Source of the DNA: Pseudomonas sp. ACN8
Lineage (GTDB): Bacteria > Pseudomonadota > Gammaproteobacteria > Pseudomonadales > Pseudomonadaceae
Reading direction: 5' to 3'
Length of the DNA: 64,000 nucleotides
NCBI RefSeq assembly: GCF_002303925.1
Contig: NZ_MRCS01000013.1
Span: forward strand, 62,001-126,000
The position numbers and the translations under genes were made by a program. Under the pieces are notes generated by a model. It worked only from the letters and a program-made list of their open reading frames with translations. It did no database searches and was not told where the DNA came from. Shown here piece after piece: positions 1-10,657 of this stretch (position 1 is its first letter; the number at the start of each line of letters is the position of its first letter).

Positions 1-305
1 TGGCCCCTCAGGAGTGGCCGCACTGGCTCAGCCAGGAGCCGCCGAGCCCTTGCGCCCAGTACCATCGTCCGCGGCGTGGCACTCAGCCCGCGTGCTGGAG
101 TTACTGGCAAAAATCCCCGGGTGTCTGGGTCAATCAGTGGCAGGAAATCTGTGAGGATCGGACGCTGCTCGATCATTTTGAAAAATTGCCGGGCAATGTC
201 TTCAAGGTCGAGGCCGACAAACAAATAATCGCCTTGTATTGGGGCGAGAAGGGCGAGGCCGAAGTGTTGCAGCGGATCGATGCCACTCTCAAAGCCCTCG
301 CCTGA
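1..305 (+). CDS. 3' end of an unidentified protein (partial)
   Basis: The frame that begins at base 3 is open from the window edge to a TGA at 303-305, giving about 100 C-terminal residues. The fragment is rich in Trp, Pro and Cys near its start and ends in an amphipathic helix-like tail (EAEVLQRIDATLKALA). I do not recognise the family. In P. aeruginosa a hypothetical gene also lies just upstream of fadB, so this is probably its counterpart, but that rests on remembered gene order. The start codon and N-terminus are outside the window, so no function is assigned. Confidence 0.6.
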   Translation, partial: APQEWPHWLSQEPPSPCAQYHRPRRGTQPACWSYWQKSPGVWVNQWQEICEDRTLLDHFEKLPGNVFKVEADKQIIALYWGEKGEAEVLQRIDATLKALA

Positions 306-921
306 ACCCCACCCCCCCTGTAGGAGCGAGCCTGCTCGCGATGAACCTGAGAGCACCACGGGGTGCCAGGCTTCCCGCGTCATCGTTGATGTCCATCGCG
401 AGCGAGCTCGCGCCTGCAGGCGTTTTTCGCAGGCAATAAAAAGCCCGACAAAATCATCGGGCGGGTTGGCCAGGCAGGCCGGTAAATCGGTGTTGGCTGA
501 TCTTACGCTGGGCATTCGCCAAAAGCGTTCACAATTTTCCCCTTGGTTCCGCCAGCGTAGCTTGTTAAACACGGGCTGCAGCGAATTAGGGCGATTTTTC
601 TAACAATTGATTCTATGAATGACCTTGCATGTTTCGGCGTGTTTAAGGTCTTCGCAGTACGGATATGACCGGAAAGTCGCGTTTCAACCCGTGTTTCGGG
701 CGATTGACAATTGTCGGAAATTCCGTGAAGGTGACGTACCCAAATCAAACGGGCGTATGAATTGAGCGTTTGTATTTCAGACCGCTCCTACAGAATCCCG
801 ACTATCGCGTTGGCGGGTGTGCCGGGGGAATGGGCGTAGCATTGACGATCGACGTCCCTGCCAAGCCATTCGCCTGCGTCCGACGTGTACTGTTCAGCTT
901 CCATATCGTGGAGATCAGTTG
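306..921. other. Gene-free region upstream of fadB
   Basis: About 616 bp with no credible gene. It contains the REPIN (319-419), a short hairpin GCCCGA/TCGGGC (443-462) preceded by an A-tract that would read as a T-tract on the minus strand, a 10-bp palindrome GACAATTGTC (706-715) that includes a TTGACA-like hexamer (704-709), and an inverted repeat CAAACG...CGTTTG (746-772). The last two fit a regulated fadBA promoter, but no clear -10 box was found. An 81-codon minus-strand ORF at 503-748 has no recognisable composition and is not called. Confidence 0.5.
319..419. repeat. REPIN (inverted REP pair)
   Basis: A TAGGAGCGAGCCTGCTCGCGAT-type REP lies at 319-343 and an inverted, diverged partner at 394-419. 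The pair sits in the gap between the partial upstream gene and fadB. It belongs to the GAGCGAGCxTGCTCGCGA family that recurs through this window. Confidence 0.8.
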
Positions 922-3069
922 ATGATTTACGAAGGTAAAGCCATCACGGTTAAGGCTCTTGAAAGTGGCATCGTCGAACTGAAGTTCGACCTCAAGGGTG
1001 AGTCCGTCAACAAGTTCAACCGTCTAACCCTGAACGAACTGCGTCAGGCCGTAGACACCATCAAGGCAGATGCTTCGATCAAGGGCGTGATCGTCAGCAG
1101 TGGCAAGGACGTGTTCATCGTCGGCGCCGACATCACCGAATTTGTCGACAACTTCAAGCTGCCGGATGCAGAACTTGTTGCTGGCAACCTCGAAGCCAAC
1201 AAGATTTTCAGCGATTTCGAAGACCTCAACGTCCCGACTGTTGTTGCCATCAACGGCATCGCGTTGGGCGGCGGTCTGGAAATGTGCCTGGCGGCGGACT
1301 ACCGCGTCATGTCCACCAAGGCCAAGATCGGTCTGCCGGAAGTCAAGCTGGGCATCTACCCGGGCTTCGGCGGTACCGTGCGCCTGCCGCGCCTGATCGG
1401 TGCCGACAACGCCATCGAGTGGATTGCCGCCGGCAAGGAAAACCGTCCTGAAGACGCGCTGAAAGTCGGCGCCGTCGACGCAGTGGTTGCTCCTGAACAG
1501 CTGCAGGACGCCGCGCTGGAACTGATCAAGCGCGCCATCTCCGGCGAGTTCGACTACAAGGCCAAGCGCCAGCCGAAGCTGGAAAAGCTCAAGCTGAACG
1601 CTATCGAACAAATGATGGCTTTCGAAACCGCCAAGGGTTTCGTGGCCGGCCAGGCTGGCCCGAACTACCCGGCGCCGGTTGAAGCGATCAAGACCATCCA
1701 GAAAGCCGCGAACTTCGGTCGCGACAAGGCGCTGGAAATCGAAGCGGCCGGTTTCGTCAAACTGGCCAAGACCTCTGCCGCGCAGAGCCTGATCGGCTTG
1801 TTCCTGAACGATCAGGAACTGAAGAAAAAGGCCAAGGCCTACGATGAAATCGCCAAGGACGTGAAGCAGGCCGCTGTACTCGGCGCCGGCATCATGGGTG
1901 GTGGTATCGCCTATCAGTCGGCTTCCAAAGGTACGCCGATCCTGATGAAGGACATCAACGAGCACGGTATCGAGCAGGGTCTGGCCGAAGCCGCCAAACT
2001 GCTGGTCGGCCGCGTTGATAAAGGTCGCATGACTGCCGCGAAAATGGCTGAAGTGCTCAACGGCATTCGTCCAACCCTGTCCTACGGTGATTTCGGTCAC
2101 GTGGACCTGGTGGTCGAAGCGGTCGTCGAGAACCCGAAGGTCAAGCAAGCCGTTCTGGCCGAAGTCGAAGACAAGGTCAAGGAGGACACCATCCTGGCGT
2201 CCAACACCTCGACCATTTCCATCACCTTGCTGGCCAAGGCCCTCAAGCGTCCGGAAAATTTCGTCGGCATGCACTTCTTCAACCCGGTGCACATGATGCC
2301 GCTGGTGGAAGTGATCCGTGGCGAGAAGTCCAGCGAGCTGGCGGTTGCCACCACCGTTGCCTACGCCAAGAAAATGGGCAAGAACCCGATCGTCGTCAAT
2401 GACTGCCCGGGCTTCCTGGTCAACCGCGTCCTGTTCCCGTACTTCGGCGGCTTCGCCAAGCTGGTCAGCGCTGGTGTGGACTTCGTCCGTATCGACAAGA
2501 TCATGGAAAAATTCGGCTGGCCGATGGGCCCGGCCTACCTGATGGACGTGGTTGGCATCGACACCGGTCACCACGGTCGTGACGTAATGGCTGAAGGCTT
2601 CCCGGACCGCATGAAGGACGACCGTCGCTCGGCCGTCGACGTGCTCTACGAAGCCAAGCGCCTGGGCCAGAAGAACGGCAAGGGCTTCTACGCCTACGAG
2701 ACCGACAAGCGCGGCAAGCAGAAGAAGGTTGCCGATCCTTCGGTACTGGAAGTGCTCAAACCGATCGTTTACGAGCAGCGCGAAGTCACCGACGAAGACA
2801 TCATCAACTGGATGATGATCCCGCTGTGCCTGGAAACCGTGCGTTGCCTGGAAGACGGCATCGTCGAAACCGCCGCCGAAGCCGACATGGGTCTGGTCTA
2901 CGGTATTGGTTTCCCTCCATTCCGTGGCGGTGCGCTGCGTTACATCGACTCGCTCGGTGTGGCAGAGTTCGTTGCCCTGGCTGACCAGTACGCTGATTTG
3001 GGCGCGCTGTACCACCCGACCGCGAAGCTGCGCGAAATGGCCAAGAACGGCCAGAGCTTCTTCGGTTAA
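922..3069 (+). CDS. fadB: FadB, multifunctional fatty-acid oxidation complex alpha subunit
   Basis: This 715-residue protein carries enoyl-CoA hydratase/isomerase and L-3-hydroxyacyl-CoA dehydrogenase activities and pairs with the FadA thiolase in the cytoplasm. The N-terminal crotonase domain (about 1-190) shows the oxyanion-hole region [17 protein letters not shown]. The NAD-binding motif [14 protein letters not shown] lies near residue 320, and [14 protein letters not shown] marks the dehydrogenase domain. The start at 922 is chosen because GGAG lies about 9 bases upstream and the product begins MIYEGKAI like known FadB. A longer open frame begins at 817 but adds non-conserved residues. 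fadA follows after 29 bp, so the two form an operon, known to be PsrA-regulated in P. aeruginosa. Confidence 0.97.
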   Translation: MIYEGKAITVKALESGIVELKFDLKGESVNKFNRLTLNELRQAVDTIKADASIKGVIVSSGKDVFIVGADITEFVDNFKLPDAELVAGNLEANKIFSDFEDLNVPTVVAINGIALGGGLEMCLAADYRVMSTKAKIGLPEVKLGIYPGFGGTVRLPRLIGADNAIEWIAAGKENRPEDALKVGAVDAVVAPEQLQDAALELIKRAISGEFDYKAKRQPKLEKLKLNAIEQMMAFETAKGFVAGQAGPNYPAPVEAIKTIQKAANFGRDKALEIEAAGFVKLAKTSAAQSLIGLFLNDQELKKKAKAYDEIAKDVKQAAVLGAGIMGGGIAYQSASKGTPILMKDINEHGIEQGLAEAAKLLVGRVDKGRMTAAKMAEVLNGIRPTLSYGDFGHVDLVVEAVVENPKVKQAVLAEVEDKVKEDTILASNTSTISITLLAKALKRPENFVGMHFFNPVHMMPLVEVIRGEKSSELAVATTVAYAKKMGKNPIVVNDCPGFLVNRVLFPYFGGFAKLVSAGVDFVRIDKIMEKFGWPMGPAYLMDVVGIDTGHHGRDVMAEGFPDRMKDDRRSAVDVLYEAKRLGQKNGKGFYAYETDKRGKQKKVADPSVLEVLKPIVYEQREVTDEDIINWMMIPLCLETVRCLEDGIVETAAEADMGLVYGIGFPPFRGGALRYIDSLGVAEFVALADQYADLGALYHPTAKLREMAKNGQSFFG

Positions 3070-3083
3070 GCGCCCCCAACTAG

Positions 3084-4274
<1,191 letters not shown>

Positions 4275-4292
4275 GCGTCTCGTTGATGGAAG

Positions 4293-4321
4293 CCGGGGCC
4301 AAGTGCCCCGGTTTTTGTTTT
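4293..4321 (+). terminator. Intrinsic terminator after fadBA
   Basis: A perfect 7-bp stem CCGGGGC/GCCCCGG (4293-4311) with a 5-base loop is followed by TTTTTGTTTTT. It ends the fadBA operon. Confidence 0.9.
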
Positions 4322-4371
4322 TCCGGATTTATTTTGTTTTTATTTTGAAAAAATTCAGTGAGGGCCAAAAC

Positions 4372-4608
4372 ATGCCGATACAACCTGGGCTCTACGAACA
4401 TTACAAAGGTCCGCAATACCGCGTATTCGCTGTTGCGCGGCATTCGGAAACCGAAGAAGAAGTGGTCTTCTATCAAGCCCTGTATGGCGATTACGGCTTT
4501 TGGGTGCGTCCCTTGAGCATGTTCCTGGAGTCCGTCGAGGTTGACGGTGAACAGGTGCCACGCTTTGCTTTGGTGCAGGCCGAAGAAAGCCTTTTCAACA
4601 AGCCATAA
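4372..4608 (+). CDS. DUF1653 family small protein
   Basis: A 78-residue cytoplasmic protein with the DUF1653 pattern: GLYEHYKGPQYRVFAVARHSE at the N-terminus, then EVVFYQALYGDYGFWVRPLSMFLE. The family is widespread and its biochemical role is not established. The ATG at 4372 is chosen because the conserved domain begins there; upstream codons in the same frame run through the fadA terminator and cannot be coding. It is a single-gene unit between fadA and topA, as I recall for other pseudomonads. Confidence 0.85.
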   Translation: MPIQPGLYEHYKGPQYRVFAVARHSETEEEVVFYQALYGDYGFWVRPLSMFLESVEVDGEQVPRFALVQAEESLFNKP

Positions 4609-4633
4609 GCTGAGTGCGCGCAGATTCCTGCGC

Positions 4634-4662
4634 TTGACCTCACCTTGTTGCCACTATATATA
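4634..4662 (+). promoter_or_regulatory. Likely sigma-70 promoter of topA
   Basis: TTGACC (4634-4639) and TATATA (4657-4662) are separated by 17 bp, ending 60 bp before the topA ATG. Confidence 0.6.
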
Positions 4663-4722
4663 GCGGTGCCGCGTCAGGCGCCAACCGCCTTTCACTTCTC
4701 GAATTCAGGAATTTTCTGATCC

Positions 4723-7350
4723 ATGGGCAAATCGCTGGTCATTGTGGAATCCCCGGCTAAGGCCAAGACCATCAACAAGTATTTGGGCAACGAATACGTG
4801 GTGAAGTCGAGTATCGGCCATATCCGAGACCTGCCCACCAGCGGTTCGGCTAGCGCCAGCAAAGAGCCAGCCGCCAAGCGCGGCAAGGCTGCCGCGGGCG
4901 AAGGTCCGGTGCTCTCGCCGAAAGAAAAAGCGCGCAAGCAGCTGGTCGCGCGCATGGGTGTCGATCCGGACCATGGCTGGAAAGCCAAGTACGAGATCCT
5001 CCCGGGCAAGGAAAAAGTCATCGAAGAGCTGCGCCGGCTCGCCAAGGATGCTGACACCATCTATCTCGCAACCGACTTGGACCGCGAGGGGGAAGCCATT
5101 GCCTGGCACCTGCGCGAAGCCATCGGTGGTGACGACACCCGCTACAAGCGCGTGGTGTTCAACGAAATTACCAAGAAGGCGATCCAGGAAGCCTTCTCGA
5201 AACCAGGCGAGCTGGATATCGACCGCGTCAACGCCCAGCAGGCGCGTCGCTTCCTCGACCGCGTCGTGGGTTACATGGTTTCGCCGCTGCTGTGGGCCAA
5301 GATCGCTCGCGGTCTGTCCGCCGGTCGCGTGCAGTCGGTTGCCGTGAAGCTGGTGGTCGAGCGTGAACGTGAAATCCGCGCGTTCATCCCGGAAGAGTAC
5401 TGGGAAGTGCATGCTGACCTCGGCACCGCCAAAGGCGCGACCGTGCGTTTCGACGTGGCTCGCGAAAAAGGCGAAGCCTTCAAGCCGCTCAACGAAACCC
5501 AGGCCATGGCTGCGCTGGAGAAGCTCAAGGCTTCCAGCTACAGCATCGTCAAGCGCGAAGACAAGCCGACCAGCAGCAAGCCGTCGGCGCCGTTCATCAC
5601 CTCCACCCTGCAACAGGCCGCGAGTAACCGCCTGGGCTTCGGTGTGAAGAAAACCATGATGATGGCCCAGCGTTTGTACGAAGCCGGCTACATCACTTAT
5701 ATGCGTACCGACTCCACCAACCTCTCGGTGGATGCCGTGGCGATGGCGCGTACCTATATTGAAGGCGAGTTCGGCAAGAAGTACCTGCCGGAAACCCCGA
5801 ACGTCTACAGCAGCAAGGAAGGCGCACAAGAGGCTCACGAAGCGATTCGTCCGTCCGACGCCAATACCGAGCCAAGCAAGCTGTCGGGCATGGAGCGTGA
5901 CGCTGAACGCCTCTACGAGCTCATCTGGCGCCAGTTCCTCGCTTGCCAGATGCTGCCGGCGCAATACCTGTCGACCACGGTCACTGTGGGCGCCGGCGAC
6001 TTCGAGCTGCGCGCCAAGGGCCGCATCCTGAAGTTCGACGGTTACACCCGCGTCATGCCACAAATCGCCAAGCCGGGCGACGATGACGTACTGCCGGACA
6101 TGGCCCAGGGCGACGCGATGAAGCTGATCAAGCTTGATCCGACCCAGCATTTCACCAAGCCGCCGGCGCGTTACTCGGAAGCCAGCCTGGTAAAAGAAAT
6201 GGAAAAACGCGGCATCGGTCGTCCTTCGACCTATGCGGCGATCATTTCGACCATCCAGGATCGCGGCTACGTGGCGCTGCACAACCGTCGTTTCTACTCG
6301 GAAAAGATGGGTGACATCGTCACCGAGCGTCTGGCCGAGAGCTTCTCCAACCTGATGGACTACGGCTTCACCGCCGGCATGGAAGAGCATCTCGATGACG
6401 TGGCCCAGGGCGAACGCGACTGGAAAAACGTGCTCGACGAGTTCTACGGCGACTTCAAGAAGAAACTCGAAGTAGCCGAAAGCCCGGAAAGCGGCATGCG
6501 CGCCAATCAGCCGGTCATGACTGACATTCCGTGCACCACTTGCGGGCGGCCGATGCAGATCCGTACCGCGTCAACTGGCGTATTCCTCGGTTGCTCGGGC
6601 TACAGCCTGCCGCCGAAAGAGCGTTGCAAGGCTACCGTCAACCTGGTGCCGGGCGACGAAATCGCTGCCGACGACGAGGGTGAATCGGAGTCGCTGGTGT
6701 TGCGTGGCAAGCATCGCTGCCCAATCTGCAGCACCGCGATGGATGCCTACCTGCTCGATGAAAAGCGCAAGCTGCACATCTGCGGTAACAACCCGGATTG
6801 CGATGGCTACGAAATCGAAGAGGGCACCTATCGCATCAAGGGCTACGAAGGTCCGAGCCTGGAGTGCGACAAGTGTGGCAGCGAGATGCAACTCAAGACC
6901 GGCCGTTTCGGCAAGTTCTTCGGGTGCACCAATGCCACCTGCAAGAACACCCGCAAACTGCTGAAGAGCGGTGATGCGGCACCGCCGAAGATGGATCCGG
7001 TGAAGATGCCTGAGCTGAAATGCGAAAAGGTCAACGACACCTACATCCTGCGCGACGGTGCATCCGGCCTGTTCCTGGCGGCTAGTCAGTTCCCGAAAAA
7101 CCGCGAGACCCGTGCTCCGCTGGTGATGGAAATCATTCCGCACAAGGACGAGATCGATCCGAAGTATCACTTCCTCTGCGAAGCGCCGAAGAAGGATCCG
7201 GATGGTCTGCCGGCAGTGATCCGTTACAGCCGCAAGACCAAGGAGCAGTACGTGCAGACCGAAGTCGACGGTAAGCCGACTGGCTGGAAAGCATTCTACG
7301 ACGGCGGCAAGTGGGCGGTCGAAGATAAACGCCCGGCTGCCAAGGCGTAA
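4723..7350 (+). CDS. topA: DNA topoisomerase I (TopA)
   Basis: A type IA topoisomerase of 875 residues that relaxes negative supercoils. The Toprim domain starts at the N-terminus ([19 protein letters not shown]) and carries the acidic [13 protein letters not shown] motif. The active-site Tyr lies in [14 protein letters not shown] (near residue 325). The C-terminal third has several Cys4 zinc-ribbon modules (for example CTTCGRPM and CDKCGSEM...CTNATC). Length and domain order match Pseudomonas TopA. A good promoter lies just upstream, and a REPIN follows the gene. Confidence 0.98.
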   Translation: MGKSLVIVESPAKAKTINKYLGNEYVVKSSIGHIRDLPTSGSASASKEPAAKRGKAAAGEGPVLSPKEKARKQLVARMGVDPDHGWKAKYEILPGKEKVIEELRRLAKDADTIYLATDLDREGEAIAWHLREAIGGDDTRYKRVVFNEITKKAIQEAFSKPGELDIDRVNAQQARRFLDRVVGYMVSPLLWAKIARGLSAGRVQSVAVKLVVEREREIRAFIPEEYWEVHADLGTAKGATVRFDVAREKGEAFKPLNETQAMAALEKLKASSYSIVKREDKPTSSKPSAPFITSTLQQAASNRLGFGVKKTMMMAQRLYEAGYITYMRTDSTNLSVDAVAMARTYIEGEFGKKYLPETPNVYSSKEGAQEAHEAIRPSDANTEPSKLSGMERDAERLYELIWRQFLACQMLPAQYLSTTVTVGAGDFELRAKGRILKFDGYTRVMPQIAKPGDDDVLPDMAQGDAMKLIKLDPTQHFTKPPARYSEASLVKEMEKRGIGRPSTYAAIISTIQDRGYVALHNRRFYSEKMGDIVTERLAESFSNLMDYGFTAGMEEHLDDVAQGERDWKNVLDEFYGDFKKKLEVAESPESGMRANQPVMTDIPCTTCGRPMQIRTASTGVFLGCSGYSLPPKERCKATVNLVPGDEIAADDEGESESLVLRGKHRCPICSTAMDAYLLDEKRKLHICGNNPDCDGYEIEEGTYRIKGYEGPSLECDKCGSEMQLKTGRFGKFFGCTNATCKNTRKLLKSGDAAPPKMDPVKMPELKCEKVNDTYILRDGASGLFLAASQFPKNRETRAPLVMEIIPHKDEIDPKYHFLCEAPKKDPDGLPAVIRYSRKTKEQYVQTEVDGKPTGWKAFYDGGKWAVEDKRPAAKA

Positions 7351-7364
7351 GATAGCAAGACCCC

Positions 7365-7478
7365 TGTAGGAGCGAGCTTGCTCGCGAAGGACGTGAGAGC
7401 AACGTGGGTATTCTGAAGGCCCGCGTCATCGTTGACGACCATCGTCGGAACGCCGCCCGGAGCAAGCTCGCTCCTACA
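7365..7478. repeat. REPIN after topA
   Basis: A REP TGTAGGAGCGAGCTTGCTCG at 7365-7387 and an inverted, 5'-eroded partner at 7458-7478 flank about 70 bp of unique DNA. It is the same family as the repeat at 319-419. Confidence 0.8.
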
Positions 7479-7520
7479 TGACCTGCATGAAGCTATTATT
7501 TCGTTGTGGAGGCTGCCGTC

Positions 7521-8045
7521 ATGGCCCACGAACTGTATACCCGCACCAATCAGAAGATTTATTTCGCCGGCTTGTCGCTCGAAGCGCTGGCCCGCACTGA
7601 AGAAGGGCGGGCGATGAATTCGCTGGCGCTGATCCAGGCTGGGCGCGAATCCGCGCTGTTTCACCTGTACGGCGCGCTGTTGGGCTTGTGTCACGAGATC
7701 GCCGGTTTCTATCGCTTGCCTCAGGCCAATGCGCCTCGTGCGGAGTTGTTGCTGACTCGCGAGGTGCTGGACACCATCGCCATCCCGGAAATGGCTGAGC
7801 TGGTCGAACTGGCCAATAATCCGGAAACCTGGCTGGCCAAGCTGTTGGCCGCCCATGCTGCATTGTTTCAGCCGCCGCGCGCGCCCCACAAGCCGAAAGG
7901 GGACGTGACCCAGCCCCTGATCCTGGCTGTCAATCTGGATGAAGAGGAAGTGCCGCAAGAACTGAGTCGGGAGGAGCTGGAGAGCTGGCGTCAGAACCTG
8001 AAAGCATTGGCGATCCGCTTTCGCGAAGGTCTGAACGAGTGCTGA
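7521..8045 (+). CDS. DUF6586-type hypothetical protein
   Basis: A 174-residue soluble, mostly helical protein starting MAHELYTRTNQKIYFAGL. I associate it with a pseudomonad-specific family (DUF6586) of unknown function; the assignment is from memory. The ATG at 7521 is preferred over the in-frame codon at 7506 because the ribosome site TGGAGG lies between them. It stands alone between topA and a second small gene, with no domain that hints at an activity. Confidence 0.75.
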   Translation: MAHELYTRTNQKIYFAGLSLEALARTEEGRAMNSLALIQAGRESALFHLYGALLGLCHEIAGFYRLPQANAPRAELLLTREVLDTIAIPEMAELVELANNPETWLAKLLAAHAALFQPPRAPHKPKGDVTQPLILAVNLDEEEVPQELSREELESWRQNLKALAIRFREGLNEC

Positions 8046-8139
8046 CAGAAACAGTTTCGGGATGGCATCTGGTCAAGATCCCGAGCGAAGCCTGGCCGAT
8101 GCCTATATAATCCCCGCCTTTCGTGGAGAACAGTCCTTT

Positions 8140-8373
8140 ATGCCAACGTCCTTTCTAGAAATTGTCGAGTTACCAGACGGCCGTATCGAGCTGCGCAGGG
8201 CCGAGGACGAGGGTTCTCTGGTTACTTTGGATTTCTCCGAGGACGCCAAGGCATTCCTGCAGGGGCAGCACGTGGAAGTCGCCAAGGCGATGTTGAGCGT
8301 GGGTGTTCAGATGGCAGGTCGCCTGGTTGAAGGCGAATTCGACAAGGAAGAGGGGTCGCGGGTTCTTCATTGA
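8140..8373 (+). CDS. Small conserved hypothetical protein (77 aa)
   Basis: A 77-residue acidic protein beginning MPTSFLEIVELPDGRIELRR. It has no signal peptide, membrane segment or known motif. The ATG at 8140 has GGAGA 10 bases upstream and a TATAAT hexamer at 8106-8111, although no matching -35 box is evident. It lies convergent to the sulA-lexA pair, in the position of a conserved small gene next to sulA in P. aeruginosa. Function unknown. Confidence 0.7.
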   Translation: MPTSFLEIVELPDGRIELRRAEDEGSLVTLDFSEDAKAFLQGQHVEVAKAMLSVGVQMAGRLVEGEFDKEEGSRVLH

Positions 8374-8466
8374 CCCCCGTCTGTCGCTTTTCTTGATGTC
8401 GTTACTCATCGGCTTCTCTGTCCCTGGAGAAGCCTTGCGCGGTGAAGCGCGCGTCTTGCCTGCCGG

Positions 8467-8943
8467 TTAACCCAGTCGAATATTCAGGCTCTGAGCGTCC
8501 CCGGTGCGGGCGGCGCTGATCAGTTGTTGCCGCGATTGGGGGCTCAACGGGTTGATCCAGCTGACCACCGTGTGGCTACGACCCAGGCGCAGAGCTTCGC
8601 AGGTCAGTTGCTGGGCGCTCTGGGTGCCCCGCGGTTGCAGCAGCAGAATGCGCTCGCGGTTGAGTCCGGCATCTCGCAACCAGGCTTGAGTCAAGCTGGC
8701 GGGCGGCGCGATCAGTGTCAGCCAGCGTGCGTCCTGGTCCTGGCTCAATTCCCTGAGGATCGGTGCCAGGAGGCTCAGGCAGTTCCCGGCTGCACCACGC
8801 AGTGACAGCTCGCTGAAAACGTCAGGTTCGGCGCTCCAGGGGGACTCGACTACGTCTTTCAGAATCGGCGCCAATGGCTGTGCCATGAACGCTTCGAACA
8901 ACGGCAGTTGGGTTTGCTGTGGTGATGTCTGTGGGAACTGCAT
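8467..8943 (-). CDS. sulA: SulA-type SOS cell-division inhibitor
   Basis: A 158-residue protein, second in the lexA-sulA unit. SulA blocks FtsZ polymerisation during the SOS response. The central segment with ARWLTLIAPPASLTQAWLRDAG and ILLLQPRGTQSAQQLTCEA matches the RecA-like fold of SulA. The ATG at 8943 is chosen over an upstream in-frame codon because AAAGGAGG lies 4 bases before it. Only 10 bp separate it from the lexA stop, so it is expected to share the lexA promoter and its two SOS boxes. Confidence 0.9.
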   Translation of the reverse strand: MQFPQTSPQQTQLPLFEAFMAQPLAPILKDVVESPWSAEPDVFSELSLRGAAGNCLSLLAPILRELSQDQDARWLTLIAPPASLTQAWLRDAGLNRERILLLQPRGTQSAQQLTCEALRLGRSHTVVSWINPLSPQSRQQLISAARTGDAQSLNIRLG

Positions 8944-8953
8944 GGTGCCTCCT

Positions 8954-9562
8954 TTAGCGGCGAATGACGCCGACACTCAAGCCTTCGATCACCAGTTCCT
9001 GGTCTTGAAGGTTCACTTCAATAGGGGCGAACTCGGGGTTCTCGGCGATCAGCCAGACTTTGCTGCCGTCACGCTTGAAGCGCTTGACGGTCACTTCGTC
9101 GCCGATTCGCGCCACCACGATCTGGCCGTTGCGGGCTTCGCGGGTGGTGTGGACCGCCAGCAGGTCGCCGTCGAAAATGCCGATATCCTTCATGCTCATC
9201 CCGTGGACACGCAGCAGGTAGTCGGCGCGCGGATGGAAGAAGGCAGGGTTGATGTTGCAGGACTCTTCGATGTGTTGCTGCGCAAGAATCGGGGCGCCGG
9301 CTGCGACCCGGCCAATGATCGGCAGGGTGGAATCGTCGGCCTTGGCTTCGAAACCGGGGATGCGAATGCCACGGGAGGCGCCAGGCGTCATCTCGATTGC
9401 ACCCTTGCGGGCCAGTGCCTTGAGGTGTTCTTCCGCCGCATTGGGCGACTTGAAACCCAATTCCTGAGCGATTTCCGCACGGGTGGGTGGATACCCGTTG
9501 TCTTCCAGGCAGCGTTTGATGAAGGCCAGAATCTCTGCTTGTCGTGGCGTCAGCTTTAGCAT
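8954..9562 (-). CDS. lexA: LexA, SOS repressor
   Basis: A 202-residue repressor with an N-terminal winged helix ([17 protein letters not shown], recognition helix near [16 protein letters not shown]) and a C-terminal S24 autoprotease domain. The cleavage-site region reads [12 protein letters not shown], with catalytic Ser in [14 protein letters not shown] and Lys in [16 protein letters not shown]. RecA-stimulated self-cleavage derepresses SOS genes. Two SOS boxes and a strong promoter lie directly upstream, so the gene is autoregulated. sulA follows in the same transcript. Confidence 0.98.
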   Translation of the reverse strand: MLKLTPRQAEILAFIKRCLEDNGYPPTRAEIAQELGFKSPNAAEEHLKALARKGAIEMTPGASRGIRIPGFEAKADDSTLPIIGRVAAGAPILAQQHIEESCNINPAFFHPRADYLLRVHGMSMKDIGIFDGDLLAVHTTREARNGQIVVARIGDEVTVKRFKRDGSKVWLIAENPEFAPIEVNLQDQELVIEGLSVGVIRR

Positions 9563-9572
9563 ATCGATCGCT

Positions 9573-9588
9573 CTGTTTTTTTATACAG
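9573..9588 (-). promoter_or_regulatory. lexA: SOS box 1 (LexA operator)
   Basis: CTG-N10-CAG match CTGTTTTTTTATACAG, ending 10 bp before the lexA ATG on the minus strand. Confidence 0.9.
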
Positions 9589-9591
9589 TGA

Positions 9592-9624
9592 CTGGGATTA
9601 TATACAGTAAGACGGTCTTGGCAA
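9592..9624 (-). promoter_or_regulatory. lexA: lexA promoter with SOS box 2
   Basis: Read on the minus strand, TTGCCA (9619-9624) and TATAAT (9597-9602) are separated by 16 bp. The -10 box lies inside a second CTG-N10-CAG operator (9592-9607), so bound LexA would cover the polymerase site. Confidence 0.85.
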
Positions 9625-9732
9625 TGCTCCATTTTTCAGTCGCCGCCGGACGGTCGAACAGTCAGTGGATTGAAGCCTGGCTGTTGTGTGGTTAAATGTC
9701 TGACCGACCATTCCCGAAACGAACTGCCAGAC

Positions 9733-9776
9733 TTGACAATGCACAGGCTGAAACGTATGTTTCAAACAAGTGTTTG
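9733..9776 (+). promoter_or_regulatory. psrA: psrA promoter with two overlapping PsrA boxes
   Basis: TTGACA (9733-9738) and TATGTT (9756-9761) are 17 bp apart. Two copies of the PsrA consensus [GC]AAAC-N4-GTTT[GC] cover the -10 region: GAAACGTATGTTTC (9750-9763) and CAAACAAGTGTTTG (9763-9776), sharing one base. This arrangement fits the negative autoregulation known for PsrA. Confidence 0.88.
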
Positions 9777-9791
9777 TCAGGCGGAGTAGCC

Positions 9792-10499
9792 ATGGCCCAG
9801 TCGGAAACCGTTGAACGCATTCTTGATGCCGCCGAGCAGTTGTTCGCGGAAAAAGGTTTCGCCGAAACCTCGTTGCGTCTGATCACCAGCAAGGCGGGTG
9901 TCAACCTGGCGGCGGTGAACTATCACTTCGGTTCGAAGAAAGCGTTGATCCAGGCGGTTTTCTCGCGGTTCCTCGGGCCGTTTTGCATCAGCCTCGATAA
10001 AGAGCTGGAGCGGCGTCAGGCCAAGCCTGAAATCAAGCCGACACTCGAAGAGTTGCTGGAAATCCTCGTCGAGCAGGCGCTGGTGGTGCAGCCGCGCAGC
10101 GGCAACGACCTGTCTATCTTCATGCGCTTGCTGGGGCTGGCGTTCAGTCAGAGCCAGGGGCACTTGCGTCGTTATCTGGAAGACATGTACGGCAAGGTGT
10201 TCCGCCGCTACATGATGTTGGTCAACGAAGCGGCGCCACGTATTCCACCCATCGAACTGTTCTGGCGCGTGCACTTCATGCTGGGTGCGGCGGCGTTCAG
10301 CATGTCCGGTATCAAGGCCTTGCGTGCGATTGCCGAAACCGATTTCGGCGTGAACACCTCCATCGAGCAGGTCATGCGCCTGATGGTGCCGTTCCTGGCT
10401 GCCGGCATGCGCGCCGAATCCGGCGTTACCGACACGGCCATGGCCACGGCCCAGTTGCGTCCACGTAGCAAATCGACACCGGTTGCCGCCAAGGTTTAA
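9792..10499 (+). CDS. psrA: PsrA, TetR-family fatty-acid-responsive regulator
   Basis: A 235-residue TetR regulator. The N-terminal helix-turn-helix reads ERILDAAEQLFAEKGFAETS followed by NLAAVNYHFGSKKALIQAVF. In P. aeruginosa PsrA senses long-chain fatty acids, represses itself and fadBA, and activates rpoS. The ATG at 9792 gives the known N-terminus MAQSETVERIL; a longer frame from 9696 would run through the promoter and operators. fadBA, a known target operon, lies 5 kb upstream. Confidence 0.96.
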   Translation: MAQSETVERILDAAEQLFAEKGFAETSLRLITSKAGVNLAAVNYHFGSKKALIQAVFSRFLGPFCISLDKELERRQAKPEIKPTLEELLEILVEQALVVQPRSGNDLSIFMRLLGLAFSQSQGHLRRYLEDMYGKVFRRYMMLVNEAAPRIPPIELFWRVHFMLGAAAFSMSGIKALRAIAETDFGVNTSIEQVMRLMVPFLAAGMRAESGVTDTAMATAQLRPRSKSTPVAAKV

Positions 10500-10657
10500 C
10501 CGCACACGGGTGGGCGCGGCAGCTGACATCCGCTAAGCTAGCCGCCCATGCCGACTCTCGTTCTGAACCCGTTTCCCATTGAAATCGCCGACCTGCCGGG
10601 CGCAGCGTCTGGCGGCGAATTCGTGTGGGCCGGGTTTTCTGTTATCAAGGAATTTTT

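Noticed and set aside
503..748. 81-codon minus-strand ORF upstream of fadB
   Set aside because: It has no ribosome site, no recognisable protein pattern, and overlaps the likely fadBA promoter.
1024..3015. 663-codon minus-strand ORF opposite fadB, and similar long ORFs opposite topA (4705-6390), the SNF2 gene (12475-14130), mfd (17069-18358), the wzc-like gene (40048-41646) and the yjbH-like gene (55137-56657)
   Set aside because: They lie wholly over well-identified genes, encode His/Arg/Gln-rich low-complexity protein typical of antisense frames in GC-rich DNA, and have no ribosome sites.
8411..8434. GGCTTCTC/GAGAAGCC hairpin between the 77-aa gene and sulA as a terminator
   Set aside because: The stem is perfect, but neither side has a T-tract, so terminator function is not supported.
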